A stretch of 50,836 nucleotides of DNA from an uncultured Bacteroidales bacterium (GTDB lineage: Bacteria > Bacteroidota > Bacteroidia > Bacteroidales > Muribaculaceae): contig CACWNQ010000017.1 of assembly GCA_902762385.1 (NCBI GenBank), forward strand, positions 1-50,836, read 5' to 3'. How positions within the stretch are numbered: the first letter of the stretch is position 1; every line of letters begins with the position of its first letter. Under the pieces are notes generated by a model. It saw nothing but the letters and a program-made list of their open reading frames with translations, ran no database searches and was not told the origin of the DNA. The position numbers and the translations under genes are program-made. Positions 25,123 to 33,558 of this stretch are shown piece after piece.

Positions 25123-26307
25123 ATGAGAAAATCAATATTATTATTGCTTTTAGTGATGGCGGTATCCTCGGTAAAAGGCGAGAACAAGCCCTATATCACC
25201 AAGATTTATGATTTCATACCTGCCCCAGGGCAGTATATCAACAACATCCCCTACGTTGAAGAGCCTGTGTCGAAAGACTCGATTTTGACTCTGGTGGCTG
25301 AATGCATCTGCGGATATGAGAAAGCAAACGGCAAAGTGGTAGTGGCTGATGCCATGATAAGCCTGGGCTCCTTTGGAGGATATGTGGTGTTTGGCTTTGA
25401 CCACCCGGTGGTAAACGTCAAGGGTGAGTATGACCTGCAGATTTTCGGCAATGCGTTTCAATCAAGTTCGCGTCCGGAACTGCTTGGCGGTTCGAGCGAG
25501 TCGGGTATAGTGATGGTGAGCCGCGACATTAACGGCAACGGAGTACCCGATGACCCCTGGTATGAGCTTGCCGGCAGCGAGCACAACCACCCCAAAACCC
25601 AGAAGCATTTCACCATCACTTATTACAAACCCGACGACAGCCAGTTTGGACCTTTGTCAATGAACCAATACCATGACCAGTACATCCGCTGGACGAGCAA
25701 TAGCGTGGACAGCCTGCAAGAGGGATATGTGCGCAAGAACTATTTTCATAGCCAGAGTTACTGGCCCATGTGGGTAGATGGTGAGACGTTGACCTTTGAG
25801 GGTACCAAGTTGCGCTGCAATGCCCAGAACTTCTCGGCTACTGCCGACGACTGGCACCTGTATTTCTTTGACTGGGGTTATGTTGACAATCGCCCCGATG
25901 ACGGTTACGGCTATGTGAGAAATCCAAACATTCCTGCCGCCGAGGAACTGAACAAGGGCTTTAAAATTGACTGGGCGGTGGATGATGACGGAAATCCTGT
26001 TGATTTGAAGCAGATAGACTTTGTGAAGGTGTATAACGGCATGCTTCAGGACTGTGGTTGGTTGGGCGAGACCTCTACCGAGGTGGCTGGCGCCGTGGAC
26101 CTGCATCCCGATGCAGTGGCGGAGCCTGATGCTATACCTGGTGACGTTAACGGCGACGGCTCGGTGACCAGTGCTGATGTGACAGTGCTATATAACTATC
26201 TTCTCGGCAATGATAACAGTAACCTTGTAAATCCTGACGTTAACGGTGATGGCTCTATTACCAGTGCTGATGTTACTGTAGTTTACAACATCCTCTTGGG
26301 ATGTTAA
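25123..26307 (+). CDS. Secreted surface protein of the B12 operon with C-terminal dockerin repeats
   Basis: A 394-residue protein with a signal peptide (about 1-19) and no lipobox. The body (about 25-330) belongs to a Bacteroidetes cell-surface family often seen next to B12 receptors: YIPAPGQ-like FIPAPGQYINNIPY, SLGSFGGYVVFGFDHPVVN, IFGNAF, SRDINGNGVPDDPWYELAGS, NYFHSQSYWPMW, YFFDWGYVDN, LGETSTEVAGAVDLHPDAVA. Residues about 345-394 hold two dockerin-like repeats (GDVNGDGSVTSADVTVLYNY; PDVNGDGSITSADVTVVYNI). It is 15 bp downstream of btuG, so under riboswitch control. A role in B12 capture is inferred from position only. Confidence 0.82.
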   Translation: MRKSILLLLLVMAVSSVKGENKPYITKIYDFIPAPGQYINNIPYVEEPVSKDSILTLVAECICGYEKANGKVVVADAMISLGSFGGYVVFGFDHPVVNVKGEYDLQIFGNAFQSSSRPELLGGSSESGIVMVSRDINGNGVPDDPWYELAGSEHNHPKTQKHFTITYYKPDDSQFGPLSMNQYHDQYIRWTSNSVDSLQEGYVRKNYFHSQSYWPMWVDGETLTFEGTKLRCNAQNFSATADDWHLYFFDWGYVDNRPDDGYGYVRNPNIPAAEELNKGFKIDWAVDDDGNPVDLKQIDFVKVYNGMLQDCGWLGETSTEVAGAVDLHPDAVAEPDAIPGDVNGDGSVTSADVTVLYNYLLGNDNSNLVNPDVNGDGSITSADVTVVYNILLGC

Positions 26308-26390
26308 ATAATGCATAATGCACGAATTAAGTAATGCTTTCAATTCTTCTTCCCACACTCCTCTCTCTTCTCGACTTTTGATTTATTTTT
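26308..26390. repeat. Fragment of the CATAATGCA and pyrimidine micro-repeat families
   Basis: AATAATGCATAATGCACGAA directly after the stop codon matches the long arrays at 46.7-47.2 kb. CTTCTTCCCACACTCCTCTC and the CTTCTC after it look like the complement of the GGGAAGAG family. No promoter of the TAnnTTTG type was seen before 26422. Confidence 0.5.
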
Positions 26391-26421
26391 TCATTTAATT
26401 CATTTTTAAAACCACATTTTT

Positions 26422-27732
26422 ATGAAGAAAATTTTTACACTTACAGCAGCAGTCGCTCTGGCTGCTTCGGCAGCTATGGCCAATGTGATCACACTTGACT
26501 TGAACAAGCCAATGAATCCTACTTCACTGGAGTACAACGAGAAAGGCGTTTGGACCGAATGCTATGATGATGTAAACTACACTTGGTTGGAGTTTGGCGA
26601 TGAGAATGGAGTATTTGGACTCTCGCACCTCATTGATGGCGAAGGCGCCTCTTGGGGGGGCTACTATTGGGACGGTTTCTGCCCTGCTATTGGTGGCGAC
26701 CAGACCGACTACAATGGCGATTGGACTACCAACTTTGGTGGCTGCATGGCAGGTGGTGGCTGCGTGATTGGTGAGGACGGTACTGTTACTGCCGACCCAA
26801 CTAAGCCTTATTTGGTGGCTTATTACAGCTCTTGGGCAATGGAAGGTCCCAGCAACCAAGTAATGTTTGTTGACAAAGACGGCAACACCACATTCAAGCC
26901 AGTGGGTGTGTATGTGTGCAACCATCCATGGCCATACTATGGCTGCTTGCATGGCGATGGTTTCGGCCGCGCTTTTGAGGAAGGTGACTACTTTGAGCTC
27001 ATTGCCCATGGCGTTGACGCCGATGGCAACGAGACAACTACCAGCATCAACCTTGTTGAGTTCACCAACGGTGAGCTCAAGGCACTCAATGACTGGACAT
27101 TCTTTGACCTGTCGAGCCTGGGTGAGGTTGAGAGTGTTTACTTCACTATGAACTCAACCGATAGTGGTGCTTACGGTATGAACACTGCAGCTTACTTCTG
27201 CATGGACAAGTTCCAGGCTGAGGTTCCAGAGATCGAGGATAACGAAGGCTTCTTCTTGGTGGGTGACTTCAACAGTTGGAACCAGACCGCCGCTGGTGGC
27301 CGCTTAGCATTTGACGAGTACGACAATCTCGAAGGTGTTGAGCTTGAGGCTGGTGCCGAGTTCAAGGTTATCGCATTTGACGAGGATGGCAGCACTATCT
27401 GGTTTGGTGGACAAGACGATAACAATGTTGGCTACTTCCTGCTCAACAACGATCTCATGGGTCAGGGTTTCATGTGTGTTGAAGGCAACAGTGGTGCAAA
27501 CTTCCGCGTTGAAGAAGCTGGCACTTACAACATTAAGCTGGATGTTCTGAGAGACTTTGGCGGTGCAGTTTTGATGACAGTTACCAAAGAAGACCCAAAT
27601 GCAATCAATACCGTTGGTGTTGACACTAAGGCCGACAATGCTTACTACAACCTGCAGGGTGTTAAGTTCAACAGCAAGCCAAACGCTGCTGGCATCTACA
27701 TCCACAACGGCAAGAAGGTTATCATTAAATAA
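26422..27732 (+). CDS. Secreted DUF4465-like protein with FNxWNQ module and type IX-like tail
   Basis: A 436-residue protein with a signal peptide ending SAAMA-N. Residues about 25-275 look like DUF4465 (WTECYDDVNYTWLEFGDENG, GYYWDGFCPAIGGDQTDY, DDYFEL-like EEGDYFELIAHGVDADG, WTFFDLSSLGEVESVYFTMN, AYFCMDKFQAEV). Proteins of this sort accompany B12 operons in Bacteroides; whether it binds B12 is not shown here. Residues about 278-395 are a beta-sandwich module (FFLVGDFNSWNQ, LEAGAEFKVIAFDEDG, FRVEEAGTYNIKLDVL) shared with the next gene. The end, YYNLQGVKFNSKPNAAGIYI...KKVIIK, is a type IX-like sorting tail. It lies 114 bp after the B12 operon, perhaps by readthrough. Confidence 0.8.
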   Translation: MKKIFTLTAAVALAASAAMANVITLDLNKPMNPTSLEYNEKGVWTECYDDVNYTWLEFGDENGVFGLSHLIDGEGASWGGYYWDGFCPAIGGDQTDYNGDWTTNFGGCMAGGGCVIGEDGTVTADPTKPYLVAYYSSWAMEGPSNQVMFVDKDGNTTFKPVGVYVCNHPWPYYGCLHGDGFGRAFEEGDYFELIAHGVDADGNETTTSINLVEFTNGELKALNDWTFFDLSSLGEVESVYFTMNSTDSGAYGMNTAAYFCMDKFQAEVPEIEDNEGFFLVGDFNSWNQTAAGGRLAFDEYDNLEGVELEAGAEFKVIAFDEDGSTIWFGGQDDNNVGYFLLNNDLMGQGFMCVEGNSGANFRVEEAGTYNIKLDVLRDFGGAVLMTVTKEDPNAINTVGVDTKADNAYYNLQGVKFNSKPNAAGIYIHNGKKVIIK

Positions 27733-27759
27733 TCAATGCTAATTGTTACATAATAAAAG

Positions 27760-27795
27760 GGGAGAGACATTGAGAATGTCTCTCTCTTTTTTTTA
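27760..27795 (+). terminator. Terminator after the DUF4465-like gene
   Basis: GAGAGACAT pairs with ATGTCTCTC around TGAGA, followed by a long T run. It may close the whole B12 transcription unit. Confidence 0.85.
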
Positions 27796-27891
27796 TCCAG
27801 TCAGGCGTGAATTCTAATAGCAAGTGCGAAATTAGATAAAATTATTGATATTTATTATCATTAATTTTTATTATTTTTAAATAATAATTCT

Positions 27892-27899
27892 TATCTTTG
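27892..27899 (+). promoter_or_regulatory. -7 box for the 27994 gene
   Basis: TATCTTTG lies in a very AT-rich stretch about 95 bp before the ATG. No TTTG at the usual distance was seen. Confidence 0.5.
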
Positions 27900-27993
27900 T
27901 AGGTTAAATTATCGACAAAATATAACTATGGAACTTTGGTTTTGTGGTTATTTGCTTAATACACAATATTTTATAAACTAAATATTCTTTATT

Positions 27994-29232
27994 ATGAACA
28001 AAAAATTATTACTCTGTTTATTTATGTGGGTATTGTGCATGCCAGCCTTTGCCCAAGAAACCGAGACTTTGACCGTGTTTGACGGAACTACCGAAGGGAC
28101 AGAAACGTCAACATCAATAGTAACCAACGACTATCTTCCTATATACTCTCGTTACTGGAACAAGGCAGGCACCAAAAGTCAAATTATCATCCCCGCTCAA
28201 TTTTTGACACAAATGAAAGGTGGTGACATTACTTCGGTGAAGTTCTACTCAACCAGTTACAGCACCCCCTACACCTCGGCTTCTACTGTCGATGCCTATG
28301 TGGGAGAGGTTGGCTACACCACATTTGATGCCAGCGAAGGTCATTTCGACTTTGAGCCAAAGGCTAATTGCACAATCATCTATCAAGGCAAGATCACTGT
28401 TGAGAGAGTGGGTCCTACCAATCAAGAGTGGGGCGAAATGACCATTACATTCTCTGCACCCTACAAGTATCGTGGCGGCAATCTGCTCATTGGCTTTGAG
28501 AACACCACCGCCGAAGGCTGGAAGCAATTCAAATTCCGTGGACAGAACGTGATGTGGCATGCAGGCCTTGCGGGATGCCAATTTACCGACACATATTACT
28601 ATAAGCAGCAGTGCGACTTTATCCCTTGGACCACTTTCACCTACACACCTGGCACTCTTCCAGCCTATGAGGAGTTCTACCTGGTGGGCACATTCAATGG
28701 TTGGAACCAAGAGGAAGGTATGATTGAGCTTGTTCAAGACGAGGAAGTGAGTGTTGATTATGTTTGCAATGTAAATCTTGAGGCTGGTGCTGAATTTAAA
28801 GTTATCACTCCTCAGGGCGACGGCCAGTGGTTATGGTATGGAGGTGTAGATGAGAACAACGTGGGTTATTTCCTCATACAAGATAATTGGTTCAACGATG
28901 AATACCCAGTTGAAATCTACCTTACTGATGGAGCAAACCTCAAAATGGAGGAAGCCGGCAATTATACAATTAGAGTTAGAAAATTGATACCCACTAAGGG
29001 AAATCGTGTTAATTCAGGGGAACAATTAGCGATGTATGTTACAAAGAACCAAGTGGTTGCAGGCGACGTGAACGGCGACGGTGAGGTTACTTCATTTGAT
29101 ATTACCGCTCTCTACAACTATCTGCTGTCTGGTGATATGAGTGACATCGTTAACGGTGACCAGGACAGCGACGGCACGATTACTACTCACGATGTGACAT
29201 TCGTTTATGAGATTCTGCTTGGTGCTAAATAA
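27994..29232 (+). CDS. Secreted modular protein with FNxWNQ module and dockerin repeats
   Basis: A 412-residue protein with a signal peptide ending PAFAQ. Residues about 22-220 form a beta-rich N-terminal domain (YLPIYSRYWNKAGTKSQIII, GGDITSVKFYSTSYSTPYTS, GGNLLIGFENTTAEGW) of a kind common in secreted Bacteroidales proteins. Residues about 227-345 are the module FYLVGTFNGWNQEEG...LEAGAEFKVITPQGDG shared with the preceding gene. Residues about 355-412 are two dockerin-like repeats (GDVNGDGEVTSFDITALYNY; GDQDSDGTITTHDVTFVYEI), the second with weaker calcium ligands. It has its own promoter and a terminator, so is probably not under direct riboswitch control. Ligand unknown. Confidence 0.8.
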   Translation: MNKKLLLCLFMWVLCMPAFAQETETLTVFDGTTEGTETSTSIVTNDYLPIYSRYWNKAGTKSQIIIPAQFLTQMKGGDITSVKFYSTSYSTPYTSASTVDAYVGEVGYTTFDASEGHFDFEPKANCTIIYQGKITVERVGPTNQEWGEMTITFSAPYKYRGGNLLIGFENTTAEGWKQFKFRGQNVMWHAGLAGCQFTDTYYYKQQCDFIPWTTFTYTPGTLPAYEEFYLVGTFNGWNQEEGMIELVQDEEVSVDYVCNVNLEAGAEFKVITPQGDGQWLWYGGVDENNVGYFLIQDNWFNDEYPVEIYLTDGANLKMEEAGNYTIRVRKLIPTKGNRVNSGEQLAMYVTKNQVVAGDVNGDGEVTSFDITALYNYLLSGDMSDIVNGDQDSDGTITTHDVTFVYEILLGAK

Positions 29233-29250
29233 TAAAAAACGAAATAGTCT

Positions 29251-29286
29251 AAAAAATGCGTCCACTTGTGTGGTCGCATTTTTTTA
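29251..29286 (+). terminator. Terminator after the 27994 gene
   Basis: AAATGCG-CCAC pairs with GTGG-CGCATTT (bulged T on both sides, loop TTGT), with flanking A and T runs, so it could act in both directions. Confidence 0.85.
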
Positions 29287-29317
29287 TGATAGTGGAAATA
29301 AAGTGAATTCAGCAAGG

Positions 29318-29358
29318 AAATGCGGTGCGCGACCAACGGAGTGGTGCGCACCGCATTT
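29318..29358. other. Strong inverted repeat downstream of recA
   Basis: AAATGCGGTGCGC pairs perfectly with GCGCACCGCATTT (13 bp) around a 15-nt loop. It sits 39 bp past the recA stop (minus strand) and has no T run on either side. It could be a recA 3'-end structure or a dispersed hairpin element. Confidence 0.6.
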
Positions 29359-29396
29359 AGTGTTTCGAAACAATCAGTCAGGAAAAGTGTTGTTTG

Positions 29397-30455
29397 TCAC
29401 TTTTTCTTGGTAGTTGGGTTTTTCATGGCTTCGAAGATTTTGGCTTCGAGTTCTTCGGCTAGTTCGGGGTTGTCCTCGAGGAGTTGCTTAGCGTTGTCGC
29501 GGCCCTGGAACTTGGTGCCCTCATAGGACAGCCAAGCGCCACTCTTGTTGATAATGCCGAACTGGATACCCAGGTCGATGATTTCGCCTGTGCGCGAGAT
29601 TCCCTTGCCAAAGAGAATTTCAAACTCAGCCTTGCGGAATGGAGGCGCAACCTTGTTCTTCACAACTTTCACGCGGGTGAGGTTGCCAATCACTTGGTCA
29701 CCGTCCTTGAGCTGACCGATGCGGCGGATGTCGATGCGTACCGAAGCGTAGAACTTGAGGGCGTTACCGCCAGTAGTGGTCTCGGGGTTGCCGAAGAGCA
29801 CACCCAGTTTCTCGCGCAGCTGGTTGATGAAGATGCAGGTGGTGTTGGTCTTCGAGATTGTAGCAGTGAGCTTGCGCAGTGCCTGCGACATGAGTCGTGC
29901 CTGCAGTCCCATCTTGCTCTCACCCATTTCGCCCTCGATTTCGGCCTTAGGGGTAAGTGCGGCAACCGAGTCGATCACCACGATGTCGACTGCCGATGAG
30001 CGAATGAGTTGGTCGGCAATTTCGAGTGCCTGCTCGCCATTATCGGGTTGTGCAATCCACAGATTGTTGACGTCAACGCCCAGCGATTCGGCATAGAAGC
30101 GGTCGAAAGCGTGCTCGGCGTCGATGATGGCAGCAATGCCGCCAGCCTTTTGTGCCTCGGCAATGGCATGGATGGCGAGAGTGGTCTTACCACTTGACTC
30201 TGGACCATAAATCTCGATGATGCGTCCACGAGGATAACCGCCAACGCCGAGAGCATAGTCCAGTCCAATCGAACCACTGGGAATAACCTCAACGTTCTCG
30301 ATGTTGTCGTCACCGAGTTTCATGATTGAGCCACGTCCGTAGGTCTTGTCAATCTTGTCCATAGCCACTTGCAGGGCTTTGAGCTTCTCGGGCGAGGGAG
30401 CGATGCGCTGTAGTTGCTCCATAGCCTCTTGGTTGTTTAAAATTTCGTCGTTCAT
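29397..30455 (-). CDS. recA: RecA recombinase
   Basis: A 352-residue protein, normal RecA length. It forms the ATP-dependent filament for homologous recombination and activates the SOS response. Visible are the Walker [38 protein letters not shown], Walker [21 protein letters not shown], loop L1 [34 protein letters not shown] (loop L2) and the acidic/lysine C-terminus. An N-terminal ~35-residue stretch precedes the core. It follows bcp by 46 bp on the same strand, so the two are probably one operon. No LexA-type operator could be recognised. Confidence 0.97.
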   Translation of the reverse strand: MNDEILNNQEAMEQLQRIAPSPEKLKALQVAMDKIDKTYGRGSIMKLGDDNIENVEVIPSGSIGLDYALGVGGYPRGRIIEIYGPESSGKTTLAIHAIAEAQKAGGIAAIIDAEHAFDRFYAESLGVDVNNLWIAQPDNGEQALEIADQLIRSSAVDIVVIDSVAALTPKAEIEGEMGESKMGLQARLMSQALRKLTATISKTNTTCIFINQLREKLGVLFGNPETTTGGNALKFYASVRIDIRRIGQLKDGDQVIGNLTRVKVVKNKVAPPFRKAEFEILFGKGISRTGEIIDLGIQFGIINKSGAWLSYEGTKFQGRDNAKQLLEDNPELAEELEAKIFEAMKNPTTKKK

Positions 30456-30501
30456 TTTTTTATGATGTTAAGTTGTTTTGAATTTTTATCTTTAATAAGC
30501 G

Positions 30502-30954
30502 TTATAGATTCAGGTTTAAGATTTGATTGGCGCTATCTTTAGTGTTAACCCTGTCGATGATATGGATAACGGTGCCTTGTTCGTCAACAATGAATGTGGT
30601 ACGCACGGTGCCCATGTAGGTGCGGCCAGCCATCTTCTTCTCTCGCCACACGCCGAAAGCCTGGTTGAGTGTCAAGTCAACATCGGCGATGAGTGGGAAA
30701 GGCAGGTTGTGCTTGGCGGCAAACTTCAGGTGCGATGCTGCGCTGTCTTTGCTCACACCCACTAGCGCGAATCCCGCCTTCATGAGTTTGCCGTAACCCT
30801 CGCTCAGGCTGCATGCTTCGGCCGTGCAGCCAGGAGTGTTATCCTTTGGGTAGAAATAAATGATAAGTTTCTTACCTGCGAAGTCGCTTGCCTTAATCTC
30901 GTTGCCTTGGGCATCCTGTCCCAGAATCTCGGGAATTTTATCTCCTATTTTCAT
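30502..30954 (-). CDS. bcp: Thiol peroxidase of the Bcp/PrxQ family
   Basis: A 150-residue peroxiredoxin that reduces hydroperoxides with thioredoxin. KLIIYFYPKDNTPGCTAEAC holds the peroxidatic cysteine of the TPGC motif and the resolving cysteine five residues on, as in the two-cysteine PrxQ type. FALVGVSKDSAASHLKFAAK, FPLIADVDLTLNQAFGVW and RTTFIVDEQGTVIHII complete the fold. Length is normal. It is the first gene of a pair with recA. Confidence 0.95.
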   Translation of the reverse strand: MKIGDKIPEILGQDAQGNEIKASDFAGKKLIIYFYPKDNTPGCTAEACSLSEGYGKLMKAGFALVGVSKDSAASHLKFAAKHNLPFPLIADVDLTLNQAFGVWREKKMAGRTYMGTVRTTFIVDEQGTVIHIIDRVNTKDSANQILNLNL

Positions 30955-30977
30955 ATTGATGGTTTGTTTTGATGTTG

Positions 30978-30985
30978 CAAAGTTA
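30978..30985 (-). promoter_or_regulatory. -7 box for bcp-recA
   Basis: The minus strand reads TAACTTTG, 24 bp before the bcp ATG. Confidence 0.6.
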
Positions 30986-31038
30986 ATGATTTGTATGGGT
31001 AAATTAGTTGCCCATATTATAAAAATGAAGTTAAGAGT

Positions 31039-31944
31039 TTATTTTTTCGATTTGTAATTTTCGAGTGATTTTTTCAGTTCGCTCACTATCTGTGCCTTGA
31101 GTTCAGGTGGTTGTAGCACTTCGATGCTGCTGCCGTGCGATAACAGTCGCTCGCGCAGGTCGTAGGTGTTGCGCATCAAGTAGGAGAAGATAGAATACTT
31201 GTCGTGAATCTCCTCTTGTTGCGATGGATGCAGCGGCAGAGCCCTGAGGTATTTTGCTTGTGTGCTCTCGGCCTTGATGACGATGCGTTTTGGCTCGTCC
31301 TGATTAGTGGTAATGCCATAACAATCGGCAAAGAAATCTTCAGGGACAAAGTCTTTTGGCATCTTGAAGTCCTTGTCCATGATAATGACATTTTTCATTC
31401 GGTCGAGCGAGTAGGTCTTGATTTTCTTGTCGCCCACGTTATAACCTATGACATACCAAAGCTGCTGGAAAATCTTGACAAAATAAGGCTCGATGACTAT
31501 GCCCGATTGCGGATTGGCACGCATGTAGCTCTTGTAGGTGAACTTGATGCAGTGATTCTGGCGCATGGCATCGATGATAATAGGCAGGAATTCACGTGCC
31601 GAAGGCACATACTCAAGCTGTATGCGTGATGAGAGGTCATTAGATGTTGTTATCATGCCACTAATCGACATGGAGTCGAGAAGCCACTGCTGACGCTTGC
31701 TGGCAGTCTCGGTGCCGTCGTGAGCGATGTAGTACTCGTAGGTTGCCGAGTTAAACTCGATGTCGATGCCCAGTGTGTCGGCAATGCCGTTGCGGTAGTT
31801 GTAGAACGAACGTCGGGGCAGTGGATTACCGTTGCCGAAATCGCTTTGCTTCCACAGCTCGTTGAGTCGCTCACGCGTTATTGAACCATATCGCTCAATG
31901 GTGTCGACAATCCATATGTATTTGGCAATAGTGTTGTGAGCCAT
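31039..31944 (-). CDS. WYL-domain transcriptional regulator
   Basis: A 301-residue protein. The N-terminal part (about 1-70) is a winged helix-turn-helix (YGSITRERLNELWKQSDF, RRSFYNYRNGIADTLGIDI). The middle carries a WYL domain (CIKFTYKSYMRANPQSGIVI, LWYVIGYNVGDKKIKTYSLD), where the W-Y-L triad reads WYV. A C-terminal WCX-like extension (IVIKAESTQAKYLRALPLHP, LLSHGSSIEVLQPPELKAQI) follows. Such proteins sense small ligands, often nucleotides or DNA ends, and regulate nearby genes. An AACTCAAAA micro-repeat fills the space between its start and the symporter gene, so a promoter there is not visible. Target unknown. Confidence 0.85.
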   Translation of the reverse strand: MAHNTIAKYIWIVDTIERYGSITRERLNELWKQSDFGNGNPLPRRSFYNYRNGIADTLGIDIEFNSATYEYYIAHDGTETASKRQQWLLDSMSISGMITTSNDLSSRIQLEYVPSAREFLPIIIDAMRQNHCIKFTYKSYMRANPQSGIVIEPYFVKIFQQLWYVIGYNVGDKKIKTYSLDRMKNVIIMDKDFKMPKDFVPEDFFADCYGITTNQDEPKRIVIKAESTQAKYLRALPLHPSQQEEIHDKYSIFSYLMRNTYDLRERLLSHGSSIEVLQPPELKAQIVSELKKSLENYKSKK

Positions 31945-31945
31945 T

Positions 31946-32014
31946 TTGAGTTCTGAGTTTTTGAGTTGTGAGTTTTGAGTTGTGAGTTTTTGAGTTGTGA
32001 GTTTTTTAGTTGTG
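31946..32014. repeat. AACTCAAAA-type micro-repeat upstream of the WYL gene
   Basis: TTTTGAGTTCTGAGTTTTTG and on in 8-9 bp steps for about 70 bp. It is the same family as the tract at 1280-1552, here starting 2 bp before a start codon. Confidence 0.85.
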
Positions 32015-32043
32015 TTGACAACGCAACATACTGAACTTATTAT

Positions 32044-33495
32044 TTAGTGGTTTTTTTTCTTGAAAATGAAAAGACCTAACATTGTGAGTACAGCATTGAG
32101 CAATAGCAACTCGAAGCCAATGGTATAACCAAATTGGTTCTTGAGCCACCACTGGATTACCCAGCTCAAGATAGGAGCCAAGATGCACACGATTGGCACC
32201 ATGCGGTCCTTCACACCAGCCTTGCACATCATGCCGTAAGCAAAGAGGCCAAGGATGGGGCCATAGGTGTAGCTTGCTATTGAATAAACCATCTTAATGG
32301 CGCTGTCGTCGTTGAGCAGGTAGAAGATATAAATGATGATGCCCATTATAACTGCCATGCCTATGTGCACCAGGCGGCGAGTGCGTCCAAGTTGTGATTC
32401 GTCCTGCTTCTTGTCGCTACCTAGAATGTCGACAGTAAACGATGTTGTCAATGCTGTAAGGGCCGAGCCTGCGGCAGAGTATCCTGCAGCAATGAGTCCT
32501 AGCACAAAGAGAATTAGCATAATCACAGGCATAGAGCTGTCTTGTGCCACCATGCCAAAGAGTGCATCGTTTTTCTCGGGCATTGCCGTACCGGTGTTAC
32601 GCATATAGAGCACAAGCATAGTACCAAGCACGAGGAAGAGCCCAACCACAAAGATTTGAGTGATTCCACTTACTATCAGGCCTTTTTTGGACTCTTTTAC
32701 ATTCTTGCTGGCGAGGGTGCGCTGCATCAGGTCTTGATCGAGTCCCGTTGTGGCTATCACCATGAAAATACCAGCGATGAACTGTTTCCAGAAGTAGGTG
32801 TCCTCTTTGGGATTGTCGAAGAAGAAAATGCGTGATGAGTCGTCGCTTGCAATGGCTTTCACCATGTCGCCAGCGCCATATCCTAGCGCTTTTGCCACAA
32901 AGACAATGCACAGCACTACCGACAGGATGAGGCATAACGACTTGAGGGTATCGGTCCACACCACAGTCTTCACGCCACCTTGCAAGGTGTAGAGGAAAAT
33001 CAGTGCGATTGTGGCTATAACATTAAATATAAATGGGATGTGCAGAGGCTCAAACACCAGCATTTGCAGTGTTACACATACTACTAGGAATCTGACGGCC
33101 GCTCCCAACATCTTGCTGATGAAGAAGAACCAGGCTCCGGTTTTATGGGTTTTACCTCCGAATCGGTCTTCAAGGTAACCGTAAATTGAAACAAGGTTTC
33201 GCTTGAAGAACAAGGGCATGAGCACATAGGCTATTACAAAGTAGCCCACAGCAAAACCCAGCACCATCTGCATGTAGCTGTAGCTTGAGCCAACTACATA
33301 TCCTGGCACCGATATGAATGTAACGCCCGATATGGGTGCTCCAATCATTGCGATGGCCACGATGAACCATGGTGCTTGACGCCCTCCGGTGAGAGCTGTG
33401 TTAGTGTCAGCCTTTCGAGAGGCTAACCAAGAGATGATGAAAAGTAGAATAAAGTAGCCAACTATTGTGGCGAGTACAATCCAGGGAGTAGACAT
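32044..33495 (-). CDS. Sodium:solute symporter (SSS family)
   Basis: A 483-residue inner-membrane protein with about 13 hydrophobic helices in the LeuT-like SSS arrangement. WLASRKADTNTALTGGRQAP and WFIVAIAMIGAPISGVTFIS are near the N-terminus (the SSS signature around helix 2). LQGGVKTVVWTDTLK, ATTGLDQDLMQRTLASKN and GYSAAGSALTALTTSFTVDI follow (sodium-site helix 9 region). It lies 63 bp after namZ on the same strand. Related symporters next to MurNAc genes in Tannerella import N-acetylmuramic acid, so MurNAc is the inferred cargo; that is from context, not from sequence. Confidence 0.85.
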   Translation of the reverse strand: MSTPWIVLATIVGYFILLFIISWLASRKADTNTALTGGRQAPWFIVAIAMIGAPISGVTFISVPGYVVGSSYSYMQMVLGFAVGYFVIAYVLMPLFFKRNLVSIYGYLEDRFGGKTHKTGAWFFFISKMLGAAVRFLVVCVTLQMLVFEPLHIPFIFNVIATIALIFLYTLQGGVKTVVWTDTLKSLCLILSVVLCIVFVAKALGYGAGDMVKAIASDDSSRIFFFDNPKEDTYFWKQFIAGIFMVIATTGLDQDLMQRTLASKNVKESKKGLIVSGITQIFVVGLFLVLGTMLVLYMRNTGTAMPEKNDALFGMVAQDSSMPVIMLILFVLGLIAAGYSAAGSALTALTTSFTVDILGSDKKQDESQLGRTRRLVHIGMAVIMGIIIYIFYLLNDDSAIKMVYSIASYTYGPILGLFAYGMMCKAGVKDRMVPIVCILAPILSWVIQWWLKNQFGYTIGFELLLLNAVLTMLGLFIFKKKNH

Positions 33496-33502
33496 TTGAT
33501 TA

Positions 33503-33550
33503 TTAAGTAAAAAGTAGTAAGTTAAAAGTAATAAGTAATAAGTGGAAAGT
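33503..33550. repeat. AAGTAATAAGT micro-repeat between namZ and the symporter gene
   Basis: AAGTAAAAAGTAGTAAGTTA followed by AAAGTAATAAGTAATAAGTG: irregular 7-8 bp units filling the 63-bp spacer. Confidence 0.65.
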
Positions 33551-33558
33551 TTTTTGTG

